Assembly (NCBI GenBank): GCA_018814885.1
Contig: JAHIYU010000117.1
Span: forward strand, 1-35,130
DNA length: 35,130 bases
Origin: a bacterium
Lineage (GTDB): Bacteria; Krumholzibacteriota; Krumholzibacteriia; LZORAL124-64-63
Reading direction: 5' to 3'
Positions 31,593 through 35,130 of the stretch are shown one piece after another (position 1 is the stretch's first letter; each line of letters begins with the position of its first letter). The notes below the pieces were generated by a model. It searched no databases, was not told the origin of the DNA, and saw only the letters and a program-made list of their open reading frames with translations. The translations under genes were made by a program, and so were the position numbers.

Positions 31593-31685
31593 TATACATC
31601 GTGGCCCGGAGAAGGCTCGCTCCCGCTCTGCCGCCGCACGTGACGCACCCCGCCAAACACGAGCAGACCCAGCGAAAGGATCGGG

Positions 31686-34600
31686 ATGCATACGTTTTCG
31701 CGTACGACTGCACCCTCGCGGATCATCCGTTGCGCCGTCCCGCTACTGGCCGGCCTCATTCTCGTCACCGCGACGCCCGCCCTGGCGGACTGGGTGGCCG
31801 ACGACACCTTCATCAACAGCCGCACGCCCGAGGAGAGGGCCAACCTCTTCGGTTTCAAGCAGTCGCCCGATTTCGAGCGCGAGTACGCGGAAAGGCTCCG
31901 CACCTTAGACGAAAAGCAGGAACTGCCCGAGTTCTTCAGCTGGGCGACACAGGGCGGCTTGACGATCGCCAAGGACCAGGGGGGGTGCGGATCCTGCTGG
32001 GCCTTCGCCGGGATCGGCCAGATCGAAGCCCACATGAAGATCTTCTACGGCCAGGAGCTGGATCTCTCCGAGCAGCAGACGATCGACTGCAATCCCTACG
32101 GCGCCGATTGCGACGGCGGCTGGGCCTCTGCGGTCTACAACGTGGCCATGACCTACGGTCTGACGCGCGAGGCCGCGCTTCCCTACAACGCCTCCTCCAC
32201 GGCACCCTGCACGCAGAGCGCCTACCTGCCTTTCGCCTTCGTCGACAGCTGGTACTACGTGTCCACCACCGTCACCCAGATCAAGACGGCCCTGCTGGAC
32301 GGGCCCGTCTGTTCCTCGATGGATGCGGACGAACCGTTTCCCAGCTACACGGAGGGTTGCTACAACGAGCCCGGCGGACCCTGGACCAATCACCTCGTCC
32401 TGATCGTCGGCTGGGACGATCGCGGCTGTGGCGGTACCGGAGCCTGGATCTGCAAGAACTCGTGGGGCACGGACTTCGGCGACGGCGGGCTCTTCAGCAT
32501 CGGGTTCGGCGCGTCCCTCATCGGCACCAACGTCACCCAGATCCAGCTCGTGGTCCCGCCGGTCGACGTGGTCCTGCTGGGTCCCGACCCGGAAGTCGAT
32601 TATTTCGCCGAAGAGTCGCTGGAAATCGAATGGCTCACGACGGATGCTCCCTGCGACTACGTCGACATCTGGGTCGGCGAACACGGCGTCTTCGACACCA
32701 GGATCGCCGAGAGCACTCCCAACGACGGCTCCTTCATGTGGACGATCCCCAACGTCACCACGGACCAGCTGCGCATCTGCGTCGTGGCCGATGGGGACAC
32801 ACGCAACGGTTTCGACATCTCCGATTACTACACGGTGATCGGCCACAAGACGGTCTACGTATCCGCCCTGGGCAGCAACACCCCGCCATACATCTCGCCG
32901 GCCACCGCCGCCCATACGATCACCGACGCAGTCACGGCCTGCACCGGGCGCGACACCATACTGGTGGCCACGGGCGACTACACCGGGACGGTCGGCATCA
33001 GCGGTTCCGTCTGGGTGATCGGCGGCTGGGACGATTCCTTCGTCTCACGCGATTCCCAGGCCAATCCCACCCGCATCCAGTCTCCCGCGAGCGGTATGGT
33101 CTTCAGCTACTCTCCCGCGGGCTATTCCGGCGTGGTCGGCCTCGAGTTCCACGACTGCATCGGTCTGATGGGCAGCATGCCTGCCCTGGGGCGCCACGGC
33201 GGCGGCATCTACTGCAGCAACTCCTCGCCCTTGATCAAGGATTGCGTCTTCATCGACGACAGCGCGGATCCGTTCGGTGGATATGGCGTCGGCGGCGCGA
33301 TCGTCGTCTACGGAGGCAGCCCGCGCATCGAGGGCTGTACCTTCACGGGCAGCCTGGCAGATCAAGGCGGCGCCGTGGCGATGTTCGCTCCCGTTGCGGC
33401 AGAGATCAGCGACAGCGAATTCCTGGCCAACGACTGCACCGAGAGCGCCAGCGGCCAGGAGGGCGCCGCGCTCTACGTGCTGGGCGGCTCCGCCACCCTT
33501 TCCGGAAATCATTTCGAGGGCAACGACACCACCTTCCACGGCGGAGCGGTCTACGCGGAGAACGCGGACCTTACGCTCTCGGACAACGATTTCGTCGGGA
33601 ACCAGGCCGAGGCCAGGGGCGGGGCGGTTGCGATCCAGGGCGGTTCCCTGCTCGTCCAGGGCGGCTCCTTCGTCGGCAACGCGTCCGTGACGACCATGGG
33701 CGGCGGCGTGCACGCCTTCGGGGCCGACGTAGTGATGCGGAATGTCCTGGTCAGCGGGAACGTAGGGCCGTCCCTCGGCGCCGGCGTGTTCCTGGACTCG
33801 ACCGGCGCGGTCGAGCTGGAGAACTGCGCTTTCGTGGACAACGTGTCTTCCGCCGCGAACATGGGCGCCGTGGGCATCCTCATCGGCGATTCCTTCCTCT
33901 TCCGCAACAACGTCGTGGCGGACAACCAGGGCGGCGGCATCGGCGGCGTCGTCACCACCCTGAACCTGGACTACAACCTGATCTGGAACAACGGCGTGGA
34001 CTACTTGTTGTTCACGCCCGGTATCCATGATATCAGCGTCGAACCGCTCTATGTCGATGCCGGGGGCGGCGACTACGGATTGGCCCTGCATTCGCCGGGC
34101 CTGGACCGGGGCGATCCCGACGCGGCTTGCAACGACGTGGACGCCTCGCGCAACGACATGGGAGTCTGCGGCGGCCCGGCCGCCGTCACCTCCGCACCCG
34201 CGGCGATCCAGGGCGCCCAGTTGACAGATCTTGGCGACGGCCGGCTGGAAGTGGGCTGGGATCTGAACACCGAACCCGACATCCATCGTTATGTCGTCTA
34301 CAACTCGACGGACGACCCGTTCGTGCCGTCGCCCGGACTCGTGGTCGCGGACGTGCTGCATCCGGTCCAGAGCTGGATCGACGACACCCCGTCGGGAGGC
34401 TACTACCTGGTCGTGGCCGTGGATGCGACCGGTCACGTGGGCGGCTACTCGGAGCAGGTCGGCGGCGCCACGCCGGTCGCCGGCGATCCGGTGCCCAGGG
34501 CCCTGGCCGTGACCCGCGTCACGCCCAACCCGTTCAACCCGCGCACCACGGTCGCCTTCGACGTGCCGCGCAGCGGTCCCATCGACGTGTTCATTCACGA

Positions 34601-34775
34601 CATGCGCGGCCGCGTGGTGCGCCGTCTCGTGGACGGGGAACTGGATGCGGGACGCCACGAGGTGGTCTGGAACGGCCGCGACGATGCGGGCGCTCCGGTC
34701 GCGTCGGGTGTCTATCTGGTCCGCGTCGGCGATGGTTCCCGCACCGCCTCCGCGAAGCTGATGCTGGCCAAGTGA
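31686..34775 (+). CDS. Secreted papain-family (C1) cysteine protease with beta-helix, FN3-like and FlgD-like domains
   Basis: This 1029-residue protein has a signal peptide (about residues 1-35, ending ALAD). The peptidase domain (about 80-290) has an intact catalytic set: Cys104 in GGCGSCWAF, His236 in NHLVLIVGWDD and Asn258 in KNSWGTDFGDGG. A short beta domain (about 300-385) leads into a right-handed beta-helix (about 395-800) made of GGAV/GGAI-type rungs such as DQGGAVAMF and HGGAVYAEN. An FN3-like domain (about 838-920, YVVYNSTDD) and a FlgD-like sorting-type tail (about 938-1029, VTPNPFNPRTTVAFDV) complete it. It is probably exported and surface-bound or released, cleaving extracellular protein. 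AAAGGAT precedes the ATG. Unlike typical papain precursors, the propeptide is short (about 45 residues), so self-inhibition may differ. Confidence 0.93.
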   Translation: MHTFSRTTAPSRIIRCAVPLLAGLILVTATPALADWVADDTFINSRTPEERANLFGFKQSPDFEREYAERLRTLDEKQELPEFFSWATQGGLTIAKDQGGCGSCWAFAGIGQIEAHMKIFYGQELDLSEQQTIDCNPYGADCDGGWASAVYNVAMTYGLTREAALPYNASSTAPCTQSAYLPFAFVDSWYYVSTTVTQIKTALLDGPVCSSMDADEPFPSYTEGCYNEPGGPWTNHLVLIVGWDDRGCGGTGAWICKNSWGTDFGDGGLFSIGFGASLIGTNVTQIQLVVPPVDVVLLGPDPEVDYFAEESLEIEWLTTDAPCDYVDIWVGEHGVFDTRIAESTPNDGSFMWTIPNVTTDQLRICVVADGDTRNGFDISDYYTVIGHKTVYVSALGSNTPPYISPATAAHTITDAVTACTGRDTILVATGDYTGTVGISGSVWVIGGWDDSFVSRDSQANPTRIQSPASGMVFSYSPAGYSGVVGLEFHDCIGLMGSMPALGRHGGGIYCSNSSPLIKDCVFIDDSADPFGGYGVGGAIVVYGGSPRIEGCTFTGSLADQGGAVAMFAPVAAEISDSEFLANDCTESASGQEGAALYVLGGSATLSGNHFEGNDTTFHGGAVYAENADLTLSDNDFVGNQAEARGGAVAIQGGSLLVQGGSFVGNASVTTMGGGVHAFGADVVMRNVLVSGNVGPSLGAGVFLDSTGAVELENCAFVDNVSSAANMGAVGILIGDSFLFRNNVVADNQGGGIGGVVTTLNLDYNLIWNNGVDYLLFTPGIHDISVEPLYVDAGGGDYGLALHSPGLDRGDPDAACNDVDASRNDMGVCGGPAAVTSAPAAIQGAQLTDLGDGRLEVGWDLNTEPDIHRYVVYNSTDDPFVPSPGLVVADVLHPVQSWIDDTPSGGYYLVVAVDATGHVGGYSEQVGGATPVAGDPVPRALAVTRVTPNPFNPRTTVAFDVPRSGPIDVFIHDMRGRVVRRLVDGELDAGRHEVVWNGRDDAGAPVASGVYLVRVGDGSRTASAKLMLAK

Positions 34776-34784
34776 TCGTGTGGA

Positions 34785-34843
34785 CCGGCACCCGTCCGCG
34801 CGCGTCGCGCTCCGTGCGGGACACGCGCGCTGACGGGTGCCGG
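34785..34843. terminator. Long hairpin between the protease gene and aroB
   Basis: CCGGCACCCGTC (34785-34796) pairs perfectly with GACGGGTGCCGG (34832-34843). After one mismatch the stem continues with GCGCGCG (34798-34804) and CGCGCGC (34824-34830), about 20 bp in all around a 19-nt loop. It starts 10 bp after the protease stop and ends 9 bp before the aroB stop on the other strand. There is no T run; a bidirectional terminator is the likely role. Confidence 0.55.
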
Positions 34844-34851
34844 CCGCGCTC

Positions 34852-35130
34852 TCACCCGGCCAGGGCGGCCAGGGCGTCGTCCAGATCGACCGGCTGATCC
34901 AGGACGACCCGGCCGAGTCGCGCGGGCAGCACCCAGCGCACCGATCCCTCGCGCATCTTCTTGTCCCGTATCACCAGCCTGGCCACGTCCGCACGGGGCG
35001 GCGGCGCGGCCGTCACCGGCAATCCGCACGCGGACAGCAGGGCCACGATCCGCGCGGCGCATCTCGCCGTGCAGCGTCCGCGCGCGGCGGCTAGGCGCAC
35101 GGCGACGGCCATGCCCAGGGCCACGGCTTC
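34852..35130 (-). CDS. aroB: 3-dehydroquinate synthase, C-terminal end (5'-partial)
   Basis: AroB makes 3-dehydroquinate from DAHP in the shikimate pathway. The frame is open to the right edge; 92 residues are visible and most of the enzyme lies outside. The edge reads EAVALGMAVAV, matching the family HGEAVAIGM segment, whose metal-binding His would fall just beyond the window. Downstream, RDKKMREGSVRWVLP and a terminal short helix match the C-terminal domain, with LGRVV before it. The gene converges on the protease gene, with a long hairpin between them. Confidence 0.88.
   Translation of the reverse strand, partial: EAVALGMAVAVRLAAARGRCTARCAARIVALLSACGLPVTAAPPPRADVARLVIRDKKMREGSVRWVLPARLGRVVLDQPVDLDDALAALAG

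Noticed and set aside
33270..33960. CRISPR-like or tandem DNA repeat in the beta-helix region
   Set aside because: The repetition is at protein level (GGAV-type rungs); nucleotide repeats are not regular enough and have no spacers.
33045..34658. 537-residue minus-strand open frame opposite the protease gene
   Set aside because: It is a shadow of the repetitive beta-helix coding sequence, without signal or motif.

Overview
This window reads as chromosomal DNA from a high-G+C, Gram-negative bacterium. Signal peptides, a SecDF pair and two secreted proteins ending in a FlgD-like 'PNPFNP...G-x-Y' C-terminal sorting-type domain point to an FCB-related or candidate phylum, with Krumholzibacteriota or Eisenbacteria-like lineages the best guess. 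That assignment is inference from protein style only. I see no rRNA, tRNA, CRISPR array, insertion sequence or phage gene. Coding density is very high and no gap exceeds 300 bp.

Layout. (1) 2-2328 (+): the 3' part of a divergent polysaccharide deacetylase, translationally coupled to a DUF362/ferredoxin protein. (2) 2360-5325 (+): a near-consensus promoter, a structured leader with a terminator-like hairpin, secD, secF and an intrinsic terminator. (3) 5427-17599 (+): a probable five-gene operon. It encodes a very large NtrY-like membrane histidine kinase, a secreted DUF4159 protein, a DUF4175 membrane/coiled-coil protein, a secreted TPR protein and a secreted protein of a family usually mislabelled asparagine synthetase B. 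The last four form a tightly packed, poorly understood envelope module. (4) 17699-18520 (-): a CPBP intramembrane protease. (5) 18614-21916 (+): HAD hydrolase, nnr (NAD(P)HX repair) and tsaD (tRNA t6A), packed end to end behind a good promoter. (6) 21969-26523 (+): a signalling cluster behind a sigma-54-like -24/-12 element. It holds REC-GGDEF, a lone REC, a GAF-HisKA-HATPase-GAF-HD-GYP fusion kinase with a broken HD motif, and another lone REC, followed by two tandem hairpins. (7) 26670-28505 (-): a secreted protein built from an internal duplication plus a FlgD-like tail, with its start codon inside a predicted mRNA hairpin. (8) 28612-29274 (-): an unrecognised polytopic membrane protein. 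(9) 29332-29419: a long inverted repeat with a nested hairpin, just ahead of priA (29483-31510, +). (10) 31686-34775 (+): a secreted papain-family protease fused to a beta-helix, an FN3-like domain and a FlgD-like tail. (11) 34852-35130 (-): the C-terminal end of aroB, separated from the protease gene by a long hairpin.

The most interesting units are the sigma-54-associated c-di-GMP-type signalling cluster with the degenerate HD-GYP kinase, the kinase-led DUF4159/DUF4175/TPR/AsnB-like envelope operon, and the structured secDF leader. Functions of the envelope module and of the hairpins are inferred, not shown.
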